From the NCBI GenBank assembly GCA_016793465.1, contig JAEUJW010000101.1, positions 1 through 64,000 of the forward strand: a DNA stretch of 64,000 nt. Reading direction: 5' to 3'. Of the stretch, positions 42,677 through 50,916 are shown piece after piece (positions within the stretch are counted from its first letter, which is position 1; every line of letters begins with the position of its first letter). Origin of the DNA: Myxococcales bacterium. Its GTDB lineage: Bacteria; Myxococcota; Polyangia; Nannocystales; Nannocystaceae. The notes beneath the pieces are model-generated. The model did no database searches. It was not told where the DNA came from and worked only from the letters and a program-made list of their open reading frames with translations. Both the position numbers and the translations under genes were made by a program.

Positions 42677-43486
42677 TCAAAACGCCCGCTCGAACGCCGC
42701 CAGGGTCGCCCGCTCGCGGCTGCGATCGAGGATCGCGAACACCACCCGCGCGAACACCCCGGCGTACGCCGGCGCGTGCAGCCACTTCTTGAAGGTCGCC
42801 GCGACCTCGGCGGGATCGTTGCGGAACACCCCGCAGCCCCACGCCCCCAGCACCAGCACCCGCTCGCCGTGGTGCGCGAGCACGCGGAGCACCCGCTCGG
42901 CCCGGCGGTCGAGGGCCTCGGAGATCGCCGTGTGCCCGCGAGGCTCGCGCCGCAGGTGCTCGCCCGCGTTCGGCGCCGGCGCCGTGACGACCGACGCGAG
43001 GAACGGCCGCTCGAGCAGATCGAGCCGCTCGTCGCGGAAGAACGGCACGCGCGGCGCGTAGATCACGTGGTCCGTGTACAGCATCGACGGCTCGGCCCGG
43101 TTGGCCTCGTAGTAGTCCCGCTGCGTGCGCTGGCAGTGCACCAGCGCCGAGCAGCGGGCCAGGTCCTCCTCCTGCGCCTTGGCCCCGCCCATGAACCCGC
43201 CGCCGGGGTTCTTCGCCGACGCGAAGTTGAGGGCCGCGACCGGCCCCTCCGCCGCCAGCCTGCGCGCCGCCCCGGCGGTGCCGTCCGCCCACACCTCGAT
43301 CGTCGGCGGGCCGCCCACACCCGCCGGCGCCGTCAGATCGGCAAAATCGTCGGGTCGGTGGAGCACCGTGCCCGCGGCCGCCGCGTCGATCGCCGCGCGC
43401 AGCGAGACCACATGACCCGAGGGACAGGTGTACTCCCCGCGCTCGACGATCGCCACCGTCTCCTTGGCCACCCCTGCCAGCGACAT
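42677..43486 (-). CDS. Microbial-type poly(ADP-ribose) glycohydrolase (TIGR02452/DUF2263 family)
   Basis: The product is 269 residues from the ATG at 43486. The PARG signature is visible: GGG at about 95-97 (NPGGGFMGG) followed by the catalytic QEE at 105-107 (AQEEDLARCS). Other family segments are LNFASAK just before it, VLVLGAWGCGVFRNDP and a C-terminal FARVVFAILD. The enzyme would remove ADP-ribose polymers or protein-linked ADP-ribose. It is cytoplasmic. It is divergent from an adenine methylase gene with only 68 bp between starts, so the two likely share a regulatory region. Confidence 0.88.
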   Translation of the reverse strand: MSLAGVAKETVAIVERGEYTCPSGHVVSLRAAIDAAAAGTVLHRPDDFADLTAPAGVGGPPTIEVWADGTAGAARRLAAEGPVAALNFASAKNPGGGFMGGAKAQEEDLARCSALVHCQRTQRDYYEANRAEPSMLYTDHVIYAPRVPFFRDERLDLLERPFLASVVTAPAPNAGEHLRREPRGHTAISEALDRRAERVLRVLAHHGERVLVLGAWGCGVFRNDPAEVAATFKKWLHAPAYAGVFARVVFAILDRSRERATLAAFERAF

Positions 43487-43554
43487 CGCCGCAGCATACC
43501 CGATCCCCCGCGACACCCGCGGCGCCGCGGTGTACCGTGCCGCGACGCCCCGGC

Positions 43555-45873
43555 ATGCCCGCGCGCAAGCCCTCCGACGACCCGGCGACCCGCCTCGCCG
43601 CGCAGGCTCCCGCCGCCCTGCGCGCGCTCGTCGACCACGCGCCGCCGTCGCTCGCGGACGAACCACCGGCGCAGATCCACGCCGGCCTCGTCGCCGTCGT
43701 CCTCCGCCTCGTCGTCCTCCTCCACGCCGAGTCGCGCGGGCTGCTCCCGCCGGTCGTCACCCCGCTGCACGACCGCCTGCGCGCCGACGCGGCCCTCGCC
43801 GCGCCCGGCCGCCGCGAGGCCTGGCCGCGGCTGCTCGCCTGCTTCCGCCGCACCCACGCCCGCCACCGCGGCCGCCTGTTCGACCCCGACGCCCACGCCC
43901 TGCTCGAGCGCCACGCCCTGCCCGACGTCGCCGTGCTCGCCGCGCTCGACGCCCTCCGCCGCCTCGACGACGTCGACGTCGACTACGGCGCCGTCGACCT
44001 CGAGCATGTCGGCGGCGTGCACGAAGCGCTGCTGGCCCTCCGCCTCGAGCGCGCCGCCGGCCGCTACACGCTGCAGCCCGCCGCCACCCGCCGCGCCACC
44101 GGCGCGCACTACACCCCGCGCGGCCTGACCGAGCCCGTCGTCGAGGCCGCCCTGCGACCCCTGCGAGCCGCCGCTCCATCCTCGACGATCAAAATTTGCG
44201 ACCTGGCGATGGGCAGCGGCGCCTTCCTGCTCGCGGCCTGTCGCCGGCTCGCCGACGGGCTCGCCCGCGCCGCGGGGCTCCCGGTCGCCGAGGCCCGCCG
44301 CCGGGTCGCCCGCGAGTGCCTCCACGGCGTCGACCTCGACCCCCTCGCGGTCGAGCTCGCGGGCGCCTCGCTGTGGCTGCTCGTCGGCGCGAGCGACCTG
44401 CCGCTCGACTTCCTCGCCGCCCGCCTGCGCGTCGGCGACAGCCTCGTCGACTCGCACGCGTTCGCCTGGCGCCGCGCGTTCCCCTGGGTGTTCGCCGGCG
44501 ACGACCCCGGGTTCGACTGCGTCGTCGCCAACCCACCCTTCAAGGGCTCCGTCGCGCTCGGCCGGACGTCGCCCGACGAGTACACGAGCGCCCTGCGGCG
44601 CCTGTACCCGGGCGCCGGCGGCAAGACCGACCTCGTCGCGTTCTTCCTCCGCCGCGCCTTCGACCTGCTGCGCCGCGGCGGCACGCTGGGCATGATCGCC
44701 ACCAACACCGTCCGCCAGGGCGACACCCGCGAGTCCGGCCTGCTGCAGGTCGTGCGCCGCGGCGGCACGCTCTACGCGGCCACGCGCGACCTCAAGTGGC
44801 CCGGCGCCGCCGCCGTCACGGTCTCCCTCCTCCACATCATCAAGAGCCCCTCTCACCCCGGGACCTGTCGGCTCGACGGGCGCGACGTGCCGCGGATCTC
44901 CGCGTTTTTGCTGCCGTTCGGGCCCGACGCCAGCCCGGCCCCGCTGCGCCACGCGTGCGCCGCCCTGCTCGGGGCCAAGCCGGGCGCCCGCGGGTTCGTC
45001 GTCGGCGGGCGCTCCGGGCTCTGCGACGCCGAGGTCGACGCCATCCTCGCGGTCGAGCCGGCCGCCCGCGCCCACGTCCGCCCCTACCTCACCGGCGAGG
45101 ACCTGCTCGTCGGCCCCGACCCGCGCCCGCGGCGGCGCGTCGTCGACTATCACGACCTCGAGCTCGCGGCCGCATCATCAAGGACTCCGCGGCTGCTCGA
45201 GCGGCTGCGCGCCGCGATCCGCCCGGCCGCCGACGAGCGGCGCTGGCACCAATTCGCCAGGCCCGCGCGCGAGCTGCGGGCCCACCTCGCCGGCCGCGGC
45301 CGGTCCGGCGTCCTCTGCACCCCCGAGACCAGCAAGTGGCACATCGTCGTGCGCCAGTCCGGCGAGCTCGTGCCGTCCAACACCGTCGTCGTGTTCACGT
45401 CGGACTCGATGGCGCTGTTCGCCGTCCTACAGTCCACGATCCACGAGCTGTGGTGCCGCGAGTTCTCGTCCACCCTCGAGGACCGCCTGCGCTACGTCGC
45501 CTCCGACTGCTTCGACACCTTCGCCTTCCCCGACGACGCGCTCACCCACCCGGCCCTCGCCGCCGCCGGCGCCGCCTACCACGACGCCAGGTCCGCCTTA
45601 TTAAAGGAGCTCGGGGTCGGCCTCACGGCCCTGTACAACCGCGTGCACGACCCCGCCGAGCGGCGGCCCGGGGTCTTGAACATGCGGCGGCTGCACGCGG
45701 ACGTCGACCGGGCCGTGCTGCTCGCCTACGGCTGGGGCGACCTCGCCGACGTGCGCGCCGCCCGCGACGAGCTGCTCGCGCGTCTGCTCGACCGCAACCA
45801 CCGGCGTAGGGCCGGCGCCGACCCGTGGACCGCGGCGCCTCAGCAGCCGCAGCCGAGGTCGGGGAACGCGTAG
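43555..45873 (+). CDS. Eco57I-class N6-adenine DNA methylase (type IIG/BREX-like family)
   Basis: The product is 772 residues from the ATG at 43555. The N-terminal helical domain contains LRLVVLLHAESRGLLP as in type IIG and PglX-like proteins. GAHYTP is at ~183-188, SAM-binding motif I (DLAMGSGAFLLAAC) at 216-229, and the catalytic NPPF at 326-329. The C-terminal part (~460-770) includes YLTGEDLL and a target-recognition-like region. No PD-(D/E)XK nuclease motif is obvious, so it may be a methylase only. No BREX or R-M partner genes are adjacent. It contains a TTATTAAAG cluster near 45596. Its 3' end overlaps the convergent gene by 34 bp. Confidence 0.88.
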   Translation: MPARKPSDDPATRLAAQAPAALRALVDHAPPSLADEPPAQIHAGLVAVVLRLVVLLHAESRGLLPPVVTPLHDRLRADAALAAPGRREAWPRLLACFRRTHARHRGRLFDPDAHALLERHALPDVAVLAALDALRRLDDVDVDYGAVDLEHVGGVHEALLALRLERAAGRYTLQPAATRRATGAHYTPRGLTEPVVEAALRPLRAAAPSSTIKICDLAMGSGAFLLAACRRLADGLARAAGLPVAEARRRVARECLHGVDLDPLAVELAGASLWLLVGASDLPLDFLAARLRVGDSLVDSHAFAWRRAFPWVFAGDDPGFDCVVANPPFKGSVALGRTSPDEYTSALRRLYPGAGGKTDLVAFFLRRAFDLLRRGGTLGMIATNTVRQGDTRESGLLQVVRRGGTLYAATRDLKWPGAAAVTVSLLHIIKSPSHPGTCRLDGRDVPRISAFLLPFGPDASPAPLRHACAALLGAKPGARGFVVGGRSGLCDAEVDAILAVEPAARAHVRPYLTGEDLLVGPDPRPRRRVVDYHDLELAAASSRTPRLLERLRAAIRPAADERRWHQFARPARELRAHLAGRGRSGVLCTPETSKWHIVVRQSGELVPSNTVVVFTSDSMALFAVLQSTIHELWCREFSSTLEDRLRYVASDCFDTFAFPDDALTHPALAAAGAAYHDARSALLKELGVGLTALYNRVHDPAERRPGVLNMRRLHADVDRAVLLAYGWGDLADVRAARDELLARLLDRNHRRRAGADPWTAAPQQPQPRSGNA

Positions 45874-46967
45874 CGCAGGGCCAGCGGGCTGGCCTCCGCG
45901 TGCGACTCGAGGCTGCGCCCGCGGTCGGTGACGGCCTCGAGGCGGCCGTCGCCGTCGATGTCCATGACCGCGAGCGGGTCGAGGAAGCCCGGCTCCGGCC
46001 GGGCCACCAGGGCCTCGCCCTCGCGCACGAACAGCACGGCCGCGCGCTCACCGAAGCCGTCGCAGCCCTCGTCGGGGCTGCCGACCTGGGCGGTGACATA
46101 GCGGCGGGTCCCGCCGATCTCCTGCCAGGCCGCGACCTCGAGCGTGTCGTCGAGGAAGGCCGCCCACTCGGCCGCCGTGGCCCGCGCGTCGGCGTCGGGC
46201 ATGTCGGCGTAGTAGTCGGCGCGCTCGGCCCGCAGCTGGACCACCGCGGGCTGGGCGTCGAGCAGGCGGAGCACCTGCGCGCGCTCGTCGGCGTCGACCT
46301 TGCGGCGGCCGAACACCGTCGGGGCCGGCAGGTCGGCGCGGCGCGCCCACACGCCGGTGCACGCGCGCGGGCCGCGGAGCGCCGCCTGGACGACGTGCGC
46401 CGCCGGGTCCATCGACTCCGCGGTCTCGCGCAGCTCGGCGCGGGACGGGGCCGCCTCGTCGAAGGCGAACACTCCGTCCATCTGGCCGTGGATCGTCAGC
46501 TCACCGGCGTCGGCGACGCAGGAGCTGCCGTCGCCGGCGTACAGGCTGAAGCGGGCGCCGGCCTGGGCCTGGAGGTCGGCCGGGGCGGCGTCGCGGGAGA
46601 TCGCGTAGTCGACGGTGAAGCCGTCGGCCAGGCGCTGCAGCCGGGGCTGGCCCGACGACCAGGTCATGTCCGGAAGGCTGGCGAACACCAGGTGACGCCC
46701 GTGCAGCAGCGCCGCCGCGCCCGGCGCCGCGATCGGCGCGGCCGGCGGGGCCTCGACGACGGGCGCGGGCTCGGCGACGGCCGGGGCGTCGTCACAGTCC
46801 GGGGGGCTGACGAGCGCCTCGACCCGCGAGACCGGCGCGGACGGACCAGGGAGGGCGTCGATGACCGCGTCGCCGGGCAGCGGCGCGGGCCAGAGGGCAA
46901 AAATGCTCAACGAGATCGCCAGCGGCGCGAGCAGAGCCGCGGCGTAAAAACCAGTGGAGCGAGACAT
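45840..46967 (-). CDS. Secreted or membrane-anchored protein, unknown function
   Basis: The product is 375 residues from the ATG at 46967. An N-terminal hydrophobic helix (GFYAAALLAPLAISLSIFAL) acts as anchor or signal; a Pro/Ala/Val spacer leads to the mature part with a few cysteines. Near the C-terminus is a single VCBS-like segment (LAVMDIDGDGRLEAV) and the tail ends DLGCGC. The Cys tail is reminiscent of exported myxobacterial proteins, but there is no membrane segment after it, so it is not a MYXO-CTERM. It overlaps the methylase gene end by 34 bp, tail to tail. Confidence 0.68.
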   Translation of the reverse strand: MSRSTGFYAAALLAPLAISLSIFALWPAPLPGDAVIDALPGPSAPVSRVEALVSPPDCDDAPAVAEPAPVVEAPPAAPIAAPGAAALLHGRHLVFASLPDMTWSSGQPRLQRLADGFTVDYAISRDAAPADLQAQAGARFSLYAGDGSSCVADAGELTIHGQMDGVFAFDEAAPSRAELRETAESMDPAAHVVQAALRGPRACTGVWARRADLPAPTVFGRRKVDADERAQVLRLLDAQPAVVQLRAERADYYADMPDADARATAAEWAAFLDDTLEVAAWQEIGGTRRYVTAQVGSPDEGCDGFGERAAVLFVREGEALVARPEPGFLDPLAVMDIDGDGRLEAVTDRGRSLESHAEASPLALRYAFPDLGCGC

Positions 46968-47119
46968 CGCGTGTTTGATTAATAATGCGTCCGCCGACCG
47001 GACCTGGATTCCGTCGGCGAGGCGTCGTCATCGTGTGAAAGGTCCGCGTGAACCGGCGTACGCGGCCTGACGCGGCGGGGTGCACGGGCTCACCCCGACC
47101 GCGGCGGCCGCGCGACGCC

Positions 47120-48451
47120 TCAGCGGCGGCGGCGACGGATCAGCAGGCCGAGGCCCAGCAGGGCGAGCACACCCGGCCGCGGATCGCCGTCCTCGCGGCA
47201 GCCGCAGCCGCCGTCGTCGACCCCGGCGGTGTCGCTGCCCGACGAGCCGCCGTCGGTCGTCGACTCGCCGTCGCCCACGCCCGTCGTCGGGCCGGGCACG
47301 GTCCCGGTGGTGGCCGTGTCGCCGCCGGTCGCGCTGTCGCCCCCGCTCGTGCCCGACACCCCGGACGTGGTCGCAGGCTCGCCGCCGGTGGTGACGATCG
47401 GCCCGCCCGTGCTCGTGTCCCCGCCCGTGCTCGTGTCACCGCCCGTGCTCGTGTCCCCGCCCGTGCTCGAGCTCTCGCTCATCACCCCCTCGCAGGTGTT
47501 GTTGTCGAGGTTGCACGTCTGCTCCATCGCGCAGTCGTCGTCGCTCTTGCAGCAGCCGTCGATCGGCGTGCTGGCGCAGCCGGTGCCCGGCTCGCAGACG
47601 TCTTCGGTGCACACGTCGTTGTCGGCGCAGTCGACCGGGCTGCCGCCGCCGCACATGCCGTTGGCGCACACGGTCGCCATGGTGCACATGTCGTCGTCCT
47701 CGCAGGGGGCGACGTTGTCGGCGTTGACGCAGCCCGTGGCCATGTCGCAGCTGTCGTCGGTGCACACGTTGTCGTCGTTGCAGTCGAGCGCGGCGCCCTC
47801 CATGCACTTGCCGTTCACGCAGGTCTCGGCGCCGTCGCACATGTTGGCGTCGGCGCACTGCGCGTCCATCGTACAGCCCTCGCCGATGACGAGGTCGTCG
47901 ATGACGAACGAGCCCGAGGTGGTGGTGGCGCCCATGCTCAGGCCGAAGTGGATCTTGCGCACGCGCTCGGGCGCCGACACGCCCCAGTAGCTGGTGTTGG
48001 GCGGCAGGGCGATGTTGGCGGTGGTGCCGTCGGCGAAGGTGATGAACGCGAAGTACGGCAGGTTGGCGGCGTTGACGGCGATCTGCACCCCGACCCCGCG
48101 CACGCCCTCCGGCGTGCCGATCGTGGTGGTCTGGAACGACAGCTCGAACGACCCGTTGCAGCCGGCGCAGTAGGTGTCGTTGCCCTGCACGATGTTGAGG
48201 TTCTGGAAGCCCGTGGTCATGTAGTCGGTCTCGCCGAGGACCGCGCTCATGGCCGCGTTGTTCTGGATGAACACGTAGCTCGGGCTGGCGTAGTCGTCGG
48301 TGATCCGCGTCGGGTGATCGGCCGCGAACGCGGCCTTGTCGTTGTAGTAGGTGGGAGTCGCCGCCGCGGCCGCCCCACCGATCAAGAGCACGCCCGCCGC
48401 GGCCACGCCCGCGAGCACCCGCCCACCAACCCCATCCATTCGATTCGTCAT
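47120..48451 (-). CDS. Cys-rich secreted protein with MYXO-CTERM-like sorting signal
   Basis: The product is 443 residues with a signal peptide (VLAGVAAAGVLLIGGAAAAA). The first domain (~30-195) is beta-rich with NNAAMSAVLGE and Cys pair CAGC. The middle (~195-325) has repeated Cys modules such as CVNGKCMEGAALDC, CTDDSCDMATGC and CCKSDDDC. A STGGDT-repeat spacer follows. The end is DDGGCGCRE, a hydrophobic helix (GVLALLGLGLLI) and Arg residues, the MYXO-CTERM pattern cut by the myxosortase system. The final protein is probably on the cell surface. The ATG at 48451 is chosen for the signal. Confidence 0.85.
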   Translation of the reverse strand: MTNRMDGVGGRVLAGVAAAGVLLIGGAAAAATPTYYNDKAAFAADHPTRITDDYASPSYVFIQNNAAMSAVLGETDYMTTGFQNLNIVQGNDTYCAGCNGSFELSFQTTTIGTPEGVRGVGVQIAVNAANLPYFAFITFADGTTANIALPPNTSYWGVSAPERVRKIHFGLSMGATTTSGSFVIDDLVIGEGCTMDAQCADANMCDGAETCVNGKCMEGAALDCNDDNVCTDDSCDMATGCVNADNVAPCEDDDMCTMATVCANGMCGGGSPVDCADNDVCTEDVCEPGTGCASTPIDGCCKSDDDCAMEQTCNLDNNTCEGVMSESSSTGGDTSTGGDTSTGGDTSTGGPIVTTGGEPATTSGVSGTSGGDSATGGDTATTGTVPGPTTGVGDGESTTDGGSSGSDTAGVDDGGCGCREDGDPRPGVLALLGLGLLIRRRRR

Positions 48452-48648
48452 CGGCGGACCGTATCACGGTCCGCTGTCTGATTCGGCGCCGCGTGACGCC
48501 GTCGCGTCCGTCGACGCGCGGGTCCGCGGGCCTCCCACTCGATCCCGCGACGGCGCGCGCGACCCGTCGGTCCGCGATCGAAAACCACGCCGATCGCGGC
48601 CAAGTCCGCGCCCTGCCGCCGCGCGGCGCCGGGTGTTACGACCCGGGC

Positions 48649-49563
48649 ATGTCCCACGACATCGTCATCGTCGGCGGCGGACCCGGCGGCCTGTCCGCCG
48701 CGCTCGCGCTCGGGCGCGCCCGCAAGCGCGTGCTGCTGTGCGACGCCGGCCCGCGGCGCAACGCGGCCGCCGAGCACATCCACAACTTCGTCACCCGCGA
48801 CGGCACGCCGCCCGCCGAATTCCGCGCGATCGGCCGCGCCCAGCTCGCCGCGTACCCGAACGTGGAGATCCGCGACAGCGGCGTGCTCGCCGTCGCCGGC
48901 GCCCGCGGTGCGTTCCGCGTCGACCTCGGCGGCGAGCTCGTCGAGGCCCGCCGGATCCTCCTGTGCACCGGCATGATAGACGACCCGCCGGCGATCCCCG
49001 GGCTGCGCGAGCTGTGGGGTCGCCACGTGTTCCAGTGCCCGTACTGCCACGGCTGGGAGATCCAGGGGCGGCGCTGGGGCTACCTCCCGCGCGCCGCCGA
49101 CGTCGAGCACGCGCTGCCCTTCGCCCTCCAGCTGCGCGCGTGGACCCGCGACGTCGTCGTGTTCACCGCCGGCGCGTTCGAATTCTCGCCCGAGGCCCGC
49201 GAGCGCCTCGCCGCCGGCGGCGTGCGCCTCGAGACGGCCCCGCTGACCCGGCTCGTGGCCGCGGCCGACCGCCTCGTCGGGCTCGAGCTCGACGGGCGCG
49301 TCGTGCCCTGCGACGCGCTGTTCGCCCACCCGCCGCAGCGCCAGGTCGAGCTCGTCGCCGGCCTCGGCCTCGCGCTCGACGCCGACGGGTACGTGCAGGT
49401 CGACCCGATGCGCCGCGAGACGTCGGTGCCCGGCGTCTACGCGGCCGGCGACCTGACCACGCGCATGCAGGGCGCCGTGTTCGCCGCCGCCGCCGGCGTG
49501 CACGCGGCGGCCATGCTCAACCTCGAGCTCACGCTCGAGCTGGCGGCCGCCGGCGCGCTGTGA
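48649..49563 (+). CDS. Thioredoxin-reductase-like flavoprotein with altered NADPH-binding motif
   Basis: The product is 304 residues from the ATG at 48649. The FAD Rossmann motif VIVGGGPGGLSAA is present, as are the redox CxxC (CPYCHGWEI, about 128-136) and the C-terminal GVYAAGDLTT. In thioredoxin reductases the second nucleotide-binding motif (GGGDSA) follows the CxxC by about 20 residues; here the region reads WGYLPRAADVEHAL with no Gly-rich loop. It may use a different electron donor or be a ferredoxin- or thiol-dependent relative. Convergent with the AraC regulator gene (9 bp). Confidence 0.82.
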   Translation: MSHDIVIVGGGPGGLSAALALGRARKRVLLCDAGPRRNAAAEHIHNFVTRDGTPPAEFRAIGRAQLAAYPNVEIRDSGVLAVAGARGAFRVDLGGELVEARRILLCTGMIDDPPAIPGLRELWGRHVFQCPYCHGWEIQGRRWGYLPRAADVEHALPFALQLRAWTRDVVVFTAGAFEFSPEARERLAAGGVRLETAPLTRLVAAADRLVGLELDGRVVPCDALFAHPPQRQVELVAGLGLALDADGYVQVDPMRRETSVPGVYAAGDLTTRMQGAVFAAAAGVHAAAMLNLELTLELAAAGAL

Positions 49564-49572
49564 CGGCCCGCG

Positions 49573-50442
49573 TCAGCGCCCGGGCCGGCGCGCCTGGGCC
49601 GCCCGCCAGGCCGCCGGCGTGGCCCCGTGCACGCGCCTGAACATGCGGATGAAGTGGGTCGCGTCGGCGTAGCCGACCCGCTCGGCGATGCCGTCGACCC
49701 GCTCGCTCGAGTGCAGCAGCAGCCGCCGCGCCTCGGCCATCCGCCCGCTGACGATCCACTCGCCCGCGCTGCGCCCCGTCGCCTGCGTCAGCGCGCTCGT
49801 CACGTACGCCGGGTTGCGCCCGACCGCCGCCGCCACCTCCTCGAGCGTCAGCTGGCGCAGGCAGTTGCGCTCGATGAACCGCAGGCTGTCGGCCACCACG
49901 CTGCTGCGGGTCGGCGCGGTCGCCGGCGCCTCGCCGGCCGCGCGCTCGACCTCGTGCAGGACCAGGGTGAGCAGGCTGCGCTGGACCGCGTCGAGCCGGT
50001 CGTCCGCCCCGCGCACCTCGCCGCCGACCCGCTCGAGTTCGCGGAGCAGGCCCTCGAGGTACGCGCGGCGCCCCTCCGGCACGCGCACCACCGCCGCGGC
50101 CCCGTCGCGCACGCGTTCGAACGGCTCGAGCAGCCGCGCCGCCCCGTCCGCGGCGAAGCACGACACGCAGAACGCGAGCCCCCACATCTCGAGCCCCTGC
50201 GCCTCGAGCGTGCGGTGGGGCTCGCCCGCGGGCACCAGCATCACGTCGCCCGGGCCGACCGTCCACTCGCCCTGCTGCTCGACCCGCGAGCGCCCGCCGG
50301 TGTAGTACGCCAGCACCGCGTAGCTGTGCGTCACCGGCTCGCCGCACGGCCGCGCGAGGTCCTCGACCACGCGCCGCGTGACCGTGACCGGCCGGGCGTG
50401 GCCGACCAGGTCGTCGCGGGCGACGGGCCTTGCGTGCGCCAT
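49573..50442 (-). CDS. AraC-family transcriptional regulator
   Basis: The product is 289 residues from the ATG at 50442. The N-terminal ~150 residues fit a cupin/AraC ligand-binding domain (HSYAVLAYYTGGRSRVEQQ, VGPGDVMLVPAGEPH). The C-terminal ~100 residues hold the two helix-turn-helix motifs: LTLEEVAAAVGRNPAYVTSA and ERVGYADATHFIRMFRRVHG with the family end TPAAWR. Likely an activator or repressor of a nearby or distant small-molecule pathway; no target operon is clear. Much longer open frames upstream are composition shadows. Confidence 0.9.
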   Translation of the reverse strand: MAHARPVARDDLVGHARPVTVTRRVVEDLARPCGEPVTHSYAVLAYYTGGRSRVEQQGEWTVGPGDVMLVPAGEPHRTLEAQGLEMWGLAFCVSCFAADGAARLLEPFERVRDGAAAVVRVPEGRRAYLEGLLRELERVGGEVRGADDRLDAVQRSLLTLVLHEVERAAGEAPATAPTRSSVVADSLRFIERNCLRQLTLEEVAAAVGRNPAYVTSALTQATGRSAGEWIVSGRMAEARRLLLHSSERVDGIAERVGYADATHFIRMFRRVHGATPAAWRAAQARRPGR

Positions 50443-50916
50443 CACGAGCACGTACCACGCGGCTCGACGGCGGTCGACCGCCGTCGACCGCGGCGCGACA
50501 GCCCGCCTCACCCGGCGCTGCGTGTACGTCGAGCCCGGACGTCGCCGCCGACGCCCGCACGTGGCGCTCCGCTCGCGGCCGCGGCGGCGCGCTCGACCGG
50601 CTCGACGCGGGACCCGGACCTGGACACCCGGCCGTCGCTCGCGGGCTTGGGCTCGCCGCCCGTGCAGGCGACGCCCCGGGTCGTCGCTCGGCGACCGGCG
50701 CGGCGGGCCCGGACCCACCTGCGACGACGCCCGTGACCCGCGACCGGCCGAGGCGCGCACGCGCAGCGGATGCCGCGTCCGGGCCTCGTCCGCGCCGGCG
50801 AGGCCCGGACGCCAAAATTTACGGACAGCCGTCCCTGCGTCCGCAACCTCTGCCGCGCCGGGGAATTCACTCCGACCGTCGCCCGGGACGCGACTTCGAG
50901 TACGGTCGACGCTCGC
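50443..50916. other. GC-rich intergenic stretch upstream of the hybrid kinase
   Basis: No gene is supported. It separates the divergent AraC and histidine-kinase genes and presumably carries their promoters; none is obvious by eye. The frame of the kinase is open back to 50770, but the extra residues look like translated GC-rich noise. Confidence 0.4.

Noticed and set aside
42677..43486. DarTG-type toxin-antitoxin (macrodomain plus DNA ADP-ribosyltransferase)
   Set aside because: The enzyme has the microbial PARG signature rather than a DarG-type macrodomain, and the neighbour is a methylase, not a DarT-like transferase.
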